A DNA stretch of 37,500 nt from Neocallimastix lanati (nom. inval.) (lineage: Eukaryota > Neocallimastigomycota > Neocallimastigomycetes > Neocallimastigales > Neocallimastigaceae): contig JACVTC010000102.1 in the NCBI GenBank assembly GCA_016946835.1, positions 325,001 to 362,500 on the forward strand. Reading direction: 5' to 3'. Position 1 is the stretch's first letter. Each line of letters begins with the position of its first letter. Below, piece by piece: positions 21,010 to 30,660 of this stretch. The notes below the pieces were generated by a model. That model was not told the origin of the DNA. It saw only the letters and a program-made list of their open reading frames with translations, and made no database searches. The translations under genes and the position numbers were made by a program.

Positions 21010-21024
21010 AAATGGAAAATCCAA
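21008..21024 (+). repeat. 3' target-site duplication of the full-length LINE (imperfect)
   Basis: TTAAATGGAAAATCCAA directly after the A tail, the partner of 16041-16057. Confidence 0.65.
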
Positions 21025-21249
21025 ATATTAAAATCTATTCTTTTTTAAAAATTTTATAAACTTATCTGGTTATATGATTGGCTGTCTAAAAATAAATGAA
21101 ACAATATTTTGTACTTTAATTTGATTTGATTAGATCTTTTTTAATATATATATATTTTTATTAATATTATTAAAATTATCATTAATTAATAATTAGTACA
21201 ATTGTATATTATTTCCTCAAATATTAAAGAAATCTTATGAAGAAAAGTT

Positions 21250-21600
21250 TATATTAAAAGAAATTCAACTATTAGTACATATGTATAATCATGTGATCTC
21301 ATTTTTTCCTATTGCTGGTTTTTATGTTATATTTCAATTAAATTTTTTTTTTGGGAGAAGTTCTCAATATATTAAAAAAATGATCAGATAAAGAATATTC
21401 CTAAGATGATACATTTTTTCTTGGCTCACAAAAGAAAAATTAGGGGGCTTGAGTATTCCCAATTTAATTTAGGGTTTTATCTGGATTTTAAGAATTAAAA
21501 TCTAATTTTAAATATTAACAAACAATATTATTGCAATCACTATCAGAAGTGGTAGGTTTTTTGACAATTGTTCTAAAGTCTGCCAATAGTATAATAAGTA
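21250..21600 (+). pseudogene. Old decayed LINE fragment
   Basis: Stretches still align with the full-length LINE. AATTCAACTATTAGTACATA matches the part encoding NSTMSTYALS. CCTATTGCTGG near 21308 matches PPIAG. AATTTAATTTAGGGTTTTAT near 21460 matches the QFNLGFSW region. AACAATATTATTGCAATCAC and TCTAAAGTCTGCC near 21520-21590 match NTTIAIR and SEDCPKSCP. Many stops and indels are present. It is clearly older than the two neighbouring copies and lacks a tail. Confidence 0.75.
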
Positions 21601-21754
21601 TCAATATTTTCTATTTCATTATTACTTTTCTAAATTGTTATTATTATTACTATCTTTAATATTTATAGCTATATTTTTATTATTAATATAATTATTTAAT
21701 TTTTTTTTTTTGAAGTTTTATCTATTAATATACCCGAATTTTGATTTATACTTT

Positions 21755-21756
<2 letters not shown>

Positions 21757-21801
<45 letters not shown>
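21757..21801. repeat. T homopolymer, 45 bases
   Basis: Uninterrupted T45 in AT-rich spacer between the LINE relic and copia C. It could be an antisense poly(A) remnant, but no element body follows that I can recognise. Confidence 0.9.
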
Positions 21802-21803
<2 letters not shown>

Positions 21804-21930
21804 TCATTCAAATTCATATTTTAATTAATATTTTTATTGATATTTTTATTAATGTTTTTATTAATGTTATTGTTATCATTGTTATTGTTTAATATAATTT
21901 TATTATTGTTATTTAATAGTCTCTTAGGTA

Positions 21931-22285
21931 TTAAATGTTTTCAGAATTATTTAGTTGATCATTACTGTCTTTTTCTTCCTCGATTGGATGATTCGAAGGA
22001 AAGAAAAAAAAAAAAAAAAAAAAAGAAAGGAATTTAATATCTTTTTCTGAAAGAAAGGTAGTATTAATAGTTCCAGGAATATTTTCCCAAAAAAAAAAAA
22101 AAAAAAAAATAGACGTCTTTAGATGAAACAATACAGTTAGAAGATAGATATAGCAATACAATAACCAGTAGAGTCCGAGGCATAACAAAAAAAAAAAAAT
22201 TCCAAATTTAGAATTTTTTTTTAAATTCATTCATTTTTTTTTTTTTTTATAATTGTTGTAAAAAAAAAAAGTATTACTTTTTAAC

Positions 22286-22347
<62 letters not shown>

Positions 22348-23650
22348 ACGAAAGGATAAGATATCAATAGGTTTCTCCAAAAAGATTTCATATGAGATTT
22401 TTGAAATACTACTTTTATAAGAATTGAGATTGTGAAAACGGTAAACGGCATACACATAAGATAAAGATTATCTTTAAAAAAATTCAGTGGTAACTTGACA
22501 GAATTAGGTAGAGTAATTGGATAATTATTTAGAGTTGGTGATAATTTTATTGTTAACCTTTTTTTTTTGGGGGGTCATCAGATCTTTGGCTTCTTTTATT
22601 AAATTTTAATGAAGTACCGTTATCAGTAGTTATCCATATTGTTGGTTCTTTCCTTTGATAAGTATTGGATGTGTCATTGTGAACAAGTATTGACATTAAT
22701 ATTTTACTGAAAAAATATGTGAAAATTTTCATCTTCACTAAGATCACCTGAATCTTCAAATTCTTCAGTATTTCTTGTTCCTTCTATGTTGTAAGATCTA
22801 TAATTTTTTTTCTGAATTTTCTCTTGATAAGTTGTTTCTTCCTTGATGTTTATTATTTTCTTTTGGTGGATTTTTTTTTTTATTTTCCTTCATTTATTTT
22901 CTTTTCTTCTTTGGTATAAAAAGTATTCATTACAGTTTGTGTGACCATGTCTATAACAAATATAGCAGTATTTTTTTTTTTTTTGTTTTTGTTTTTTTAT
23001 TAGAATTATTGTTTAATTTATATGTTAAATTTACTATTTCTAACTCTATTAATTGGAAAAATTTTGTGTTATATCGCTATTGTAATCAATTCTTTTTTTT
23101 ATCTTTTTAAATTTTTTTAGTGGTAAAAGCCCTTGTCAAAGTCATACGTTCTCTTAATTATTCAAAAGTCAACAATTCGACTAAAAGTGTTTGGATAGAC
23201 TCCAAATTTTAAACGATTTTTTCAACTGAAAATAGGTTAAAATTTTTTTTTTTTTTTTCAACATTTTTTAGATTTACTTAACAGTGAAGATTGAATAAAT
23301 AATTTAATTTGTCTATATATAGTTTTATAACATTTTTTTTTTTGGATTTCTAATGTTTTTTTTTTTTAAATTTGATATTCAATTTGATATAATTTTGATG
23401 GGGGTTCAAATTGCATGCTTAGAAATGGTTTTCTAGTTGTTTTTACCATTATCATCGGTTGTATCACATCCTTCCTTCAATAAGTTTGGCAATAGTTGTA
23501 TTCTAAACTGCTTCCATTAATGGAATTTGGGAGACACAGTCTTGTTTTAATTTATTTTTCATCTATTTCTTCTTCAAGAACAATTTCATTGTTTATAAAT
23601 TCGATGAGGTCTACGGCGGATAGGAGACGATTAAGTATTTATTCAAAATC
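21931..23650 (-). pseudogene. Decayed Ty1/copia element C with homopolymer invasions
   Basis: In minus-strand order: a gag region with stops (near 23130-23650); a nucleocapsid-like CYICYRHGHTNC at about 22975-22940; an integrase piece PTIWITTDNGTSLKFNK around 22595-22655; the integrase segment YAVYRFHNLNSYK, then SSISKISYEIFLEKPIDIL and SFRVF at 22455-22345; and the linker pieces ASDSTGYCI and WENIPGTINTTFLSEK at 22190-22035. The order suits copia. Protease, the first integrase Asp and the whole RT-RNase H part are missing, and no LTR is seen. Runs of A (plus strand) at 22287-22346, 22088-22109 and 22004-22024 interrupt what were coding stretches. Confidence 0.75.
22287..22346. repeat. A homopolymer, 60 bases, inside copia C
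   Basis: A60 on the plus strand. On the minus strand it extends the Phe codon of SFRVF (copia integrases read HLRVFG here) into a poly-Phe run. This suggests expansion of a short T run in the old coding strand rather than a tail of an inserted element. Confidence 0.9.
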
Positions 23651-23780
23651 ACTTATTTTTTTTTTTTTTTTTTTTTTTTTAGAAATATTTAGGATCAAAA
23701 TAACATGAATAAAAAAAAATTATTAATTGTTTTTTTAGAATAAAAATTAATAATAATAAATAATAATAAATTATTCCAAT

Positions 23781-23795
23781 ATCACTAATAGTTTC
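23781..23795 (+). repeat. 5' target-site duplication of the truncated LINE
   Basis: ATCACTAATAGTTTC, identical over 15 bp to 24952-24966 after the A tail. Confidence 0.93.
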
Positions 23796-24920
23796 AAAAT
23801 GGAGTAAATCAAACTGTATTATAAAGGATCTTATTAAATCTATTCCCAAAATTCATCATTATTCCTGGACTAAAGAATCTAGAACACTGTATAAAAAAAT
23901 CAAAAAATACAAATGTGAAAAATATGACGATATTTTAGAACGTTACTGGAAATCAGTTGCCAAATTTCAAGGTATTAAAGGTCAAAATTACGATTGTAAT
24001 AAGTTCTCAAACAATAAAGCTATAATTATGCTTAGTTTAAAATATCCCCAATTCAACTTAGGGTTTTCGTGGATTATTCGTTTACGCTGTGGTTATAAAT
24101 ACAATACTACTATTGCTATGAATGGGTAGAGTTTCAGAAGATTGTCCCAAGTCTTGCCCCTGTTGTGGCGAAGATAAACAATCTTTTGAACATTGGATTT
24201 TTAAATGCGATGCTCTTGCATCTTTTAGATGGAATTCTTTAAATTTCATCGATGATCTCTATGTTTTATTCCTTAGGAAGATTAGAGCGTTTAATCCTCT
24301 TTCTTCCTATGACTCTATTTCTAATTTTGAAGATTATATCAATCATTATATATACTTGTTCCTTCTTGGTGGGACTTTAGTTTTAAATGAGCTACATTTC
24401 GATAGTGGGGAACAGAGACAATTAAATGAACTACTTTTCAAAGGTTCATCTGAGTCACCTGTTCCAAAAATTGTGGACTTGGCGGAATTCTTAACAAGTG
24501 CAATACCTATCATTAGTAGTTCGTTTGAGCTATTATTTGATAGGTATTGCAAAATACCAAACTTATCCAAGAGCGTCGACGTCGTACTGATAAGGCATAA
24601 TGATAATATAGGATCGTCATCTATTTCTACGAAGGATGAATCTTGTCCTAGTAGTTCAATAAATGATGAATCCGGGGAGAGTTTAGTGGACACCACACTA
24701 TCTATTTTAAAGATGTTACTTCTAGGTTTTATTTCTTTTTTATTTGTTAGGAAGGGAAAAATTCCCGCATAGTACAACTTGCCGAAATACATAGTATTTT
24801 CGAGCTTTTTTATTTTTTTATTTTTTAATTTTTTATTTTTAATTTCTAATGTACTTTTCACCTACATGTATTTTTTAAAATAAAATTTAATAAAGTTTTG
24901 GAAGTGTATTCTCTTCCCTG

Positions 24921-24951
<31 letters not shown>
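23796..24951 (+). mobile_element. 5'-truncated LINE copy (same family as 16058-21007)
   Basis: Starts at the sequence equivalent to 19831 of the full copy (AAAATGGAGTAAATC) and runs to a poly(A) tail, bounded by a perfect 15-bp target-site duplication. It holds the last quarter of the ORF: a frame from the 5' end, a 2-bp deletion near 24118-24122 (GCTATTAGAATGG to GCTATGAATGG) and then 24122-24772, whose 216 residues differ from the full copy at 17 positions by my count (92% identity). The CCHC knuckle and the 3' hairpin are retained. It is a dead-on-arrival product of incomplete target-primed reverse transcription. Confidence 0.95.
24122..24772 (+). pseudogene. C-terminal fragment of the LINE polyprotein
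   Basis: 216 codons equivalent to residues 1172-1387 of the intact ORF, including the zinc knuckle CPKSCPCC...EHWIFKC. It lies downstream of a 2-bp deletion and has no RT or endonuclease, so it is not a gene in its own right. Variable positions concentrate in the tail after the knuckle. Confidence 0.92.
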
Positions 24952-24955
<4 letters not shown>

Positions 24956-24966
24956 CTAATAGTTTC
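24952..24966 (+). repeat. 3' target-site duplication of the truncated LINE
   Basis: ATCACTAATAGTTTC immediately after the A tail; perfect partner of 23781-23795. Confidence 0.93.
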
Positions 24967-25400
24967 TTTGATATAATTATTAAAACATTTTTGAATTTTT
25001 TTTTTTTTACTTCTTTTATTTATATTTTTAAAATAATATTAGATTACATTGATTTTTTTTTTTTATCTTTTTTTTTTTTTTTGAACAATGTTATTTAAAA
25101 ATAAATACTTTAAATAATTACTGTTTTTATTGATTATTATCATTTTAATTTTTTTTTTATTTTTTTTTATTTTTATTTTTTATTTTTTATTTTTTCTTTC
25201 TATTAATAGTTAAAGGTAGCCATAATAGATAAAAAGTTAACCATTATTTGTTTTCCTTTTATCACTTTGTCATTATTAATATCATCTATAATTATGTCAT
25301 TTGTAGGTAACTTTTGAAATCTTTCATGTAATAAGTTAATAAAAAAAAAGAATCTAGGTCATTTAAAAGTTAATTTCTAAAATTAAGAAATTCTTTAGAA
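24967..25400. other. AT-rich spacer, possibly an LTR at its right end
   Basis: Mostly T runs up to 25210. The patch 25211-25400 is less biased (AAGGTAGCCATAATAG, GTAGGTAACTTTTGAAATC) and ends next to a primer-binding-site-like sequence, so it may be the remains of a 5' LTR. No coding sequence is seen. Confidence 0.5.
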
Positions 25401-25413
25401 TGGTATCAGAACC
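25401..25413 (+). promoter_or_regulatory. Candidate retrotransposon primer-binding site
   Basis: TGGTATCAGAACC matches the classical primer-binding site complementary to the 3' end of initiator tRNA-Met (TGGTATCAGA core) used by many copia elements. It implies a 5' LTR just upstream. The expected gag does not follow; a gypsy integrase relic lies 340 bp downstream, so the parent element is uncertain. Confidence 0.5.
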
Positions 25414-25739
25414 AGAATAAACTCAATAATTTCTAAAGTCAATAATTTTATCAGATTTATTATTACTATTATTTTCATTGAGATAACATATTATAAAAAA
25501 AAAAAAGGTTATATAATTCTTTTTTTTTTATGAAACTTTTATCTTTTTATTTTAAAAGAAATGTATCCTACATATTTTGATTTTATTTATTTATTTATTA
25601 TTATTTTTTTGTGGATTTTCAGTTATTTTGATTTAAGACTTTATTCAATTCAATCTTGGGGAAGCCAAAACAATCATAAAAATGAATTTATTTTCATTAG
25701 GAAGATATTGAATAAAACTATTTTCTATTAAATCATATA

Positions 25740-26013
25740 AAAATTTAGTGCAATAACAACAACGAAAAAAAAAATAAATAAATAAATGCTTTATATAATC
25801 CTTATGGACTTCTTTCATTCATTACCAACTAGAAACCTTGATCATCATTATTAATTGAATTTACCATTGATTCAATGAAATCAAAGGAAAAAGACTGCAG
25901 CTATGGTTAGTTGCTGTTGATTGATTTTTTAAAAATGACACATTTAATGACACATTTTTATTCCCTTTTAAAAGCTACCAACCGCTGAAAATTTCTGGGG
26001 ATGTTTTCTTTAG

Positions 26014-26096
<83 letters not shown>

Positions 26097-26740
26097 CGTC
26101 TTCATGGTCATTATTTTGGATAGAGAAACACAATTTACTTCAAACTTCTGGCAAGGTTTATTTAACTTAGAACGAATTGAAATCAATCGTACAATAAGTG
26201 CTCATCGTCCTCAAGCTGAGGGTTAAACTGAATGAACGCGTTAATAGTATGTATTTTGGTAATAAAAATTTCTTAGATGCTTTATTAATAAAACAAAACA
26301 AGACAATTGGGTGGACGTATTACCTTATGCTGAATTTACATATAATAATACTATTTAACAATCTGTTAGACGAACACCATTTCATACTAATTATGGATTA
26401 CACTTAGTGATCTAACACGAACGATTACTATTATTAACAACACAATAAAGTATTTAGTCATCACGCCAGCCAAAAAAAAAAAAAAACTCAACAAAAAAAA
26501 ATTTTTTTTTTCTTAAAGGAACAACTTAAAGTTACAAAAGAAAAATAGATTATAAGAAATTTGTCGACCTAAGGAGCCATGTAGGTCCAAAAATTCAATA
26601 TTAAGGTTAAAACCACTCCAATCTTATTTCAAATGATTCTCCAAAGTTAAATAAAAAGAAGTTAGTGATACTTCTTTCAAGTTAAAGTTATAAAATAACT
26701 TTTAAGGCGTCGTCTCCCCACATTTCATATTTCTGACATA
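25740..26740 (+). pseudogene. Decayed Ty3/gypsy integrase relic
   Basis: Successive frames give NPYGLLSF, then the core (IEFTIDSMKSKEKD, LVAVD, FKNDTF / KMTHL), AENFWGCF, the T78 tract, RLHGH, ILDRETQFTSNFWQGLF (second Asp), NRTISAHRPQAEG-stop-TE, a frameshift, ERVNSM, then VDVLPYAEFTYNNTI-stop-QSVRRTPFHTNYG. Downstream, EQLKVTKEKIDYKKFVD looks like the gypsy segment after the core. The AHRPQ.G.TERVN and TPFH.NYG wording is typical Ty3/gypsy. Two stops fit CAA-to-TAA changes (26224, 26356). No LTR, RT or gag of this element is present in the window. Confidence 0.85.
26019..26096. repeat. T homopolymer, 78 bases, inside the gypsy integrase relic
   Basis: Uninterrupted T78 exactly between the AENFWGCF-like and RLHGH-like segments of the integrase, where gypsy proteins have a contiguous stretch of the type LFLDNVFRLHG. 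This is the longest run in the window. Confidence 0.93.
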
Positions 26741-26846
26741 AAAACTTATAACTTTATAAAATTATGTAATTCAAATTATCATTAAATTTCATAAATAATA
26801 ATAAATAATAATATAATAATAAAAAAAAGTGAATAATAAAATAATT

Positions 26847-26849
<3 letters not shown>

Positions 26850-26882
<33 letters not shown>
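26850..26882. repeat. AT dinucleotide microsatellite
   Basis: About 16 units of AT/TA between the gypsy relic and copia D. An AAT tract follows at about 26975-27009. Confidence 0.9.
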
Positions 26883-26886
<4 letters not shown>

Positions 26887-26973
26887 GAAATCAAAAAATA
26901 AGAAACTCAACACAATAATAACTTTTGAAAATTATAACTATTTAATTTTAGAATAATGAAATGACTTAATAAT

Positions 26974-27009
<36 letters not shown>

Positions 27010-27029
27010 TGTTAATAGAATAGGAAATT

Positions 27030-27132
27030 TGTAACACGTGATTTATATATTAGTATAAATTTATGTATTCATGTATAAAATAATCTATGAAATAAATTTA
27101 TGTAATGATGACTCCTTTAAAAAATAAATATA

Positions 27133-27164
<32 letters not shown>

Positions 27165-27200
27165 AACTAAATAAATTATATTAAATTTTATTATCTCTCA
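27030..27200 (+). repeat. Candidate 5' LTR of copia D
   Basis: Bounded by TG...CA: starts TGTAACACGTGATTTATA, resembling the copia A LTR start (TGTCACATGTCAAATTAT) on the opposite strand. It contains TATA-like sequence and an AAAT microsatellite, and ends TTATTATCTCTCA, 75 bp before the gag frame opens. With no 3' LTR to compare, the ends are inferred. Confidence 0.55.
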
Positions 27201-27275
27201 AGTTACTACCGGAGAAAGTCGATTAACAGATTAAAAGTCTCAAACAAATCTTGAGAGAATAATATTATTAATTAA

Positions 27276-28257
27276 CACAAAATAAATAAAGAAAAAACAT
27301 TAATTGTTCTAAAAGGAACATCTAATTACATATTGTGGTTTGACTCAATAACCACGGAATTTCAAAAGGAACAAGTCTCCGAATATGCCAAGGAAAATAA
27401 AATTAAAGACATAGACGTGGATGATCCAAAGGAAAAGGAAGACCTAGAACACTTGATGAAAAATGCTACCGCCAGGTCTTTGATTCTTCATTCTATTACT
27501 CCCGAAATCCACAAAAAGGTTGCTGGAATATTATCAGCAAAAGATATTATGGATAAATTAAAAAAGTATTTTGGCGGAGACAAGAATGATAAATTATACT
27601 TAATATCTAGGCTTAATTCGTTATCTGCCAGTAAAGAAGAGAAAATTATGGAAACTCTTGACCAAATGAAGGATATTTTCAAAATTATGGATAGCTCCCA
27701 GCTTAAAATCAGTGATGATAAAAAAATTAGATATCTTTATAATGCCTCGCCGGAAGACTACATGAGAAAATTTATTTTGGAACAAAACGAAACTTTTGAC
27801 TCTCTTTATAACAAAATTAATGCCGACCTGAAGAAAAGATCTTATATTAAAGGTTGTAATTATGATAACAGAGATGATGATCCCATGGAAATAGACCAAG
27901 TAAGAAAAATAGTCATCAAAAATAAAAACAATTATAAAAATAATAAATATTGCTCTATTTGTGAAAAAACTAATCATAGTACAAAGGAGTGTTGGTACAA
28001 CTTAAAAAATAAAAATAGCAGATCTACACAAATGTTAAATAAGTGTTCAAATGATAAAAATAATAATTATTTTAATAAAAACAAAAATAACAAGAATAAA
28101 AATAACTATAGTAAAAACTATAAAAACAATAATAAAAAAGAATATGAATTCGCCAGAAATATTTTTAAATACGACATTAACAATTATTATAATTCTAATG
28201 TAGATTTTGAAGATATAAAATTCATGTTCCTTGAGGATAAACTGGAGTTTAAATAAT
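27276..28257 (+). pseudogene. Copia D gag (capsid and nucleocapsid), start codon lost
   Basis: Open frame from a stop at 27273. The expected N-terminus reads INKEKTLIVLKGTSNYILWFDS, with ATA at 27282-27284 where an ATG is expected; the first ATG of the frame lies farther in. The capsid-like alpha-helical region (UBN2-type gag) covers NATARSLILHSITPEIHKKV through LDQMKDIFKIM. A complete nucleocapsid zinc knuckle CSICEKTNHSTKEC (CX2CX4HX4C) lies near 27950-27990. An Asn/Lys-rich tail of low complexity follows, then a stop at 28254-28256. Apart from the missing ATG this is the best-preserved gag in the window. Confidence 0.85.
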
Positions 28258-28545
28258 AATAATAATAAATATAACAAATTACATGTATTTCAAAATAAAA
28301 ACTTAAATAAAGATGAATATTTTAAATCTTATATAAATTATATGTGCATTTTTAAAAATTCTGGTGTTTTATTGATGAATAAATATAATAAATCTAGTTG
28401 GTTATATGATTTTGGTGCTGGAGAACATTTAACCAATGATAAAAGTTTGTTAATAAATTATAAAGAAGAGAAATGTATTTTAACATGCGCAAATAACTCT
28501 TCTTGCGTTTTTGAAGGTCATGGTGAATTCCATTTTTTTAATTAA
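28231..28545 (+). pseudogene. Copia D protease region
   Basis: In the +1 frame relative to gag. It shows SSWLYDFGAGEHLTND, where copia proteases have WLLDSGAGEHLT: the catalytic DSG has become DFG (28408-28416, a TCT-to-TTT change). It ends at a stop after GHGEFHFFN. The catalytic Asp is kept but the Ser/Thr next to it is gone, so activity is unlikely. Confidence 0.82.
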
Positions 28546-29545
28546 TAGTCATAAAATCGTTTTAAAACTTATATTATATTCCAAAGAAGTTTCTAGGAAT
28601 ATTATTAGTGGCATTGAAACTTGCCAAAATAGACATTAAAGTTGGATTTTCCTTATGAAAAGGAAAAATGAAGTCATTGATATCATCATTAAATTTTTAA
28701 ATTATTTAAATAATTTATTTAATGATAAAAAAGTCAAATTTTTAAATCTGATAATGTCAGGGAATATAAAAACAAAAGAATTATTTCTTTTTGTGAAGAT
28801 AATGGCATTGCAAACGCGCCGCCTTATAACCCAGAAAACAATGGAATAACGGAGAGATTTAACCAAACCTTAATTTCTTGTACCAAAACTCTGCTTTCCT
28901 GGAGTAAACTATCAGAAAATTTCTGGGACTATGCAATTATATATGAATTTCAATAATTATAATATACGTTCTGTCAGAGAAATATTCTGCATTGAAGAAG
29001 AACCTGCAAATATTTCTTTATCTAATTCAGCTGCAGATAAAAATGAATACCCATCATTTTTAAAATTTGACTTTAATTTCAGCAAATATTCTACAATAAA
29101 TAAAGATTTTTATTTCCCAAATAATAATGGAAATAATTCAGATTTTAATAAAAATAACTCAAAAAAAAAAATAAAAATATTTCAGACATTACACCAATAA
29201 ATAATGACAATATCAACACTAAACAAAATAATAATAATGATATTATTAAAGAAAATAATAATCCTGACAGTAGAGTTAACAATAAAAAAGACAATAATAT
29301 CAACATTATCTCTAAGAGATAGCGACGACGGTTTCTACTCAGTTGATGGTAATGAAGAAGATAATTTTTCAAAAAAAGTTGTGAAAAAAATTTTAATAAT
29401 AAAAATTTGAACGATTTTGACATAAAAAATGATGGAACACAAAATAATAATAATTTAAGTTCTGAAAATTTTAATATAAGCAACCAAAATAATAATAATT
29501 TAAATTATGAAGATTCTATCAATATGAATCAAAATAATAATAAAT
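28546..29545 (+). pseudogene. Copia D integrase and Asn-rich integrase-RT linker
   Basis: Segments in three frames: MKRKNEVIDIIIKFLNYLNN (28655 on), then, after a one-base shift near 28745, SDNVREYKNKRIISFCEDNG, then PPYNPENNGITERFNQTL and FWDYAIIYE (to about 28955). SDN and NGITERF mark the second Asp and the catalytic Glu region; GVRE replaces the usual GREY wording. From 28955 the frames become Asn-rich (RSVREIFCIEEEPANI, then repeated NNN), like copia linkers, and end in TAA at about 29548. No RT follows. Confidence 0.82.
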
Positions 29546-29671
29546 TTTAATTTTTAGATAAAATTTTTATTTTTTTAATCATTAAAGTTATATTTTATGT
29601 TTTAAGCCTATAATGAATTATTAATAAAAATAATTATTATTTCTTACTCCTAAAGCTATAAATAAAAAGTG

Positions 29672-29804
29672 TATTCAATGTTCATGAAAAATTATATTAA
29701 TATAATTATTAGTTAAAAGGAAAAACAAAACAAAATGAAAAAAAACAAAAATGAAAATTAATAAATTGTTTATATTTATTAATTTAATTTCTTAATTAGA
29801 TTAT

Positions 29805-29841
<37 letters not shown>
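29672..29841 (+). repeat. Diverged direct repeat, copy 1, ending in a T tract and AG
   Basis: Begins TGTTCATGAAAAATTATATT, passes through AAAAGGAAAAAC and TTTAATTTCTTAATTAGATTA, and ends in a T run followed by AG. Copy 2 (30482-30660) shares this layout with about 70% similarity by eye. Confidence 0.6.
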
Positions 29842-30316
29842 GAAATAATATATATTTTTAAAATTTAATTGTTAATCTTTAAATTAATTGAAATTAATTG
29901 TGCATAGCAAGTGTTAAAAAAAAAAAAAAAAGTATTTCATACTGTATATTAAAATTGAATAAGTAGAAATATATAAAAATTATATAGGATTGTAAATTAA
30001 ATAAATTCTATATATATTTATTCATATATACTTATTTGTTTATAGTATATATAAAATAAATAAAATTTCTTTTGATACTTAGCCTAAAGAAAGCCATTTA
30101 ACCTATTTTTAAAATTAATTAATTAATTAATTAATTAATTATAAGATATATGGGGATTTATAATATATATATATATATTTATTTTTATTTTATTTTATTT
30201 TTTTTTTTTTTTTTAATTTTTTTAATGGTATTAAAATGCTTAGGAGACATTTATATTATGAATTGTATAAATATAAAAATAAAATGATGCCAGATTTTTA
30301 GTAATGATGATAGGAA

Positions 30317-30349
<33 letters not shown>

Positions 30350-30481
30350 AAAAAAAAAAAAAAAAAAAAAAAATAAAATATATTAAACTAAATTAATTAA
30401 AACTTTAATAATTATCATTATTATTATTATAAAAATATGAACCTTAAGAAAAAAAAAATAAAAAGAAAATCTAGTGCAAAA

Positions 30482-30600
30482 AGGTTCATGAAAAATTATA
30501 CTCATATATTTATTAATTATCTAAAGGAAAAAACAAAAAATACAATTTATTAAATTTCTAATAATTAATATTTTAATTTCTTAGTATTAATATTAATTAG

Positions 30601-30660
<60 letters not shown>
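30482..30660 (+). repeat. Diverged direct repeat, copy 2, ending in T53-AG
   Basis: Begins GGTTCATGAAAAATTATACT, passes AAAGGAAAAAAC and TTAATTTCTTAG, then ATTAATTAGATCAA, and ends in T53 plus AG (30606-30660). It is the partner of 29672-29841, about 810 bp away. Confidence 0.6.

Larger units (their letters stand above)
27030..29545 (+). mobile_element. Truncated Ty1/copia element D (LTR-gag-protease-integrase, no RT)
   Basis: LTR candidate, then gag (27276-28256), protease (28231-28545), and integrase with linker (28655-29545). Sequence recognisable as RT, RNase H or a 3' LTR is missing, so the element was truncated or cut by a later rearrangement near 29545. Frameshifts and small indels in the pol part make it non-functional. 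Confidence 0.85.

Noticed and set aside
22231-22455. Open frame of 74 codons with a long poly-Phe stretch
   Set aside because: Not a gene: a copia integrase scrap extended through an A60 tract.
26019-26096. T78 as the reversed poly(A) tail of a minus-strand retrocopy
   Set aside because: The sequence on both sides continues the same gypsy integrase and no target duplication flanks the run.
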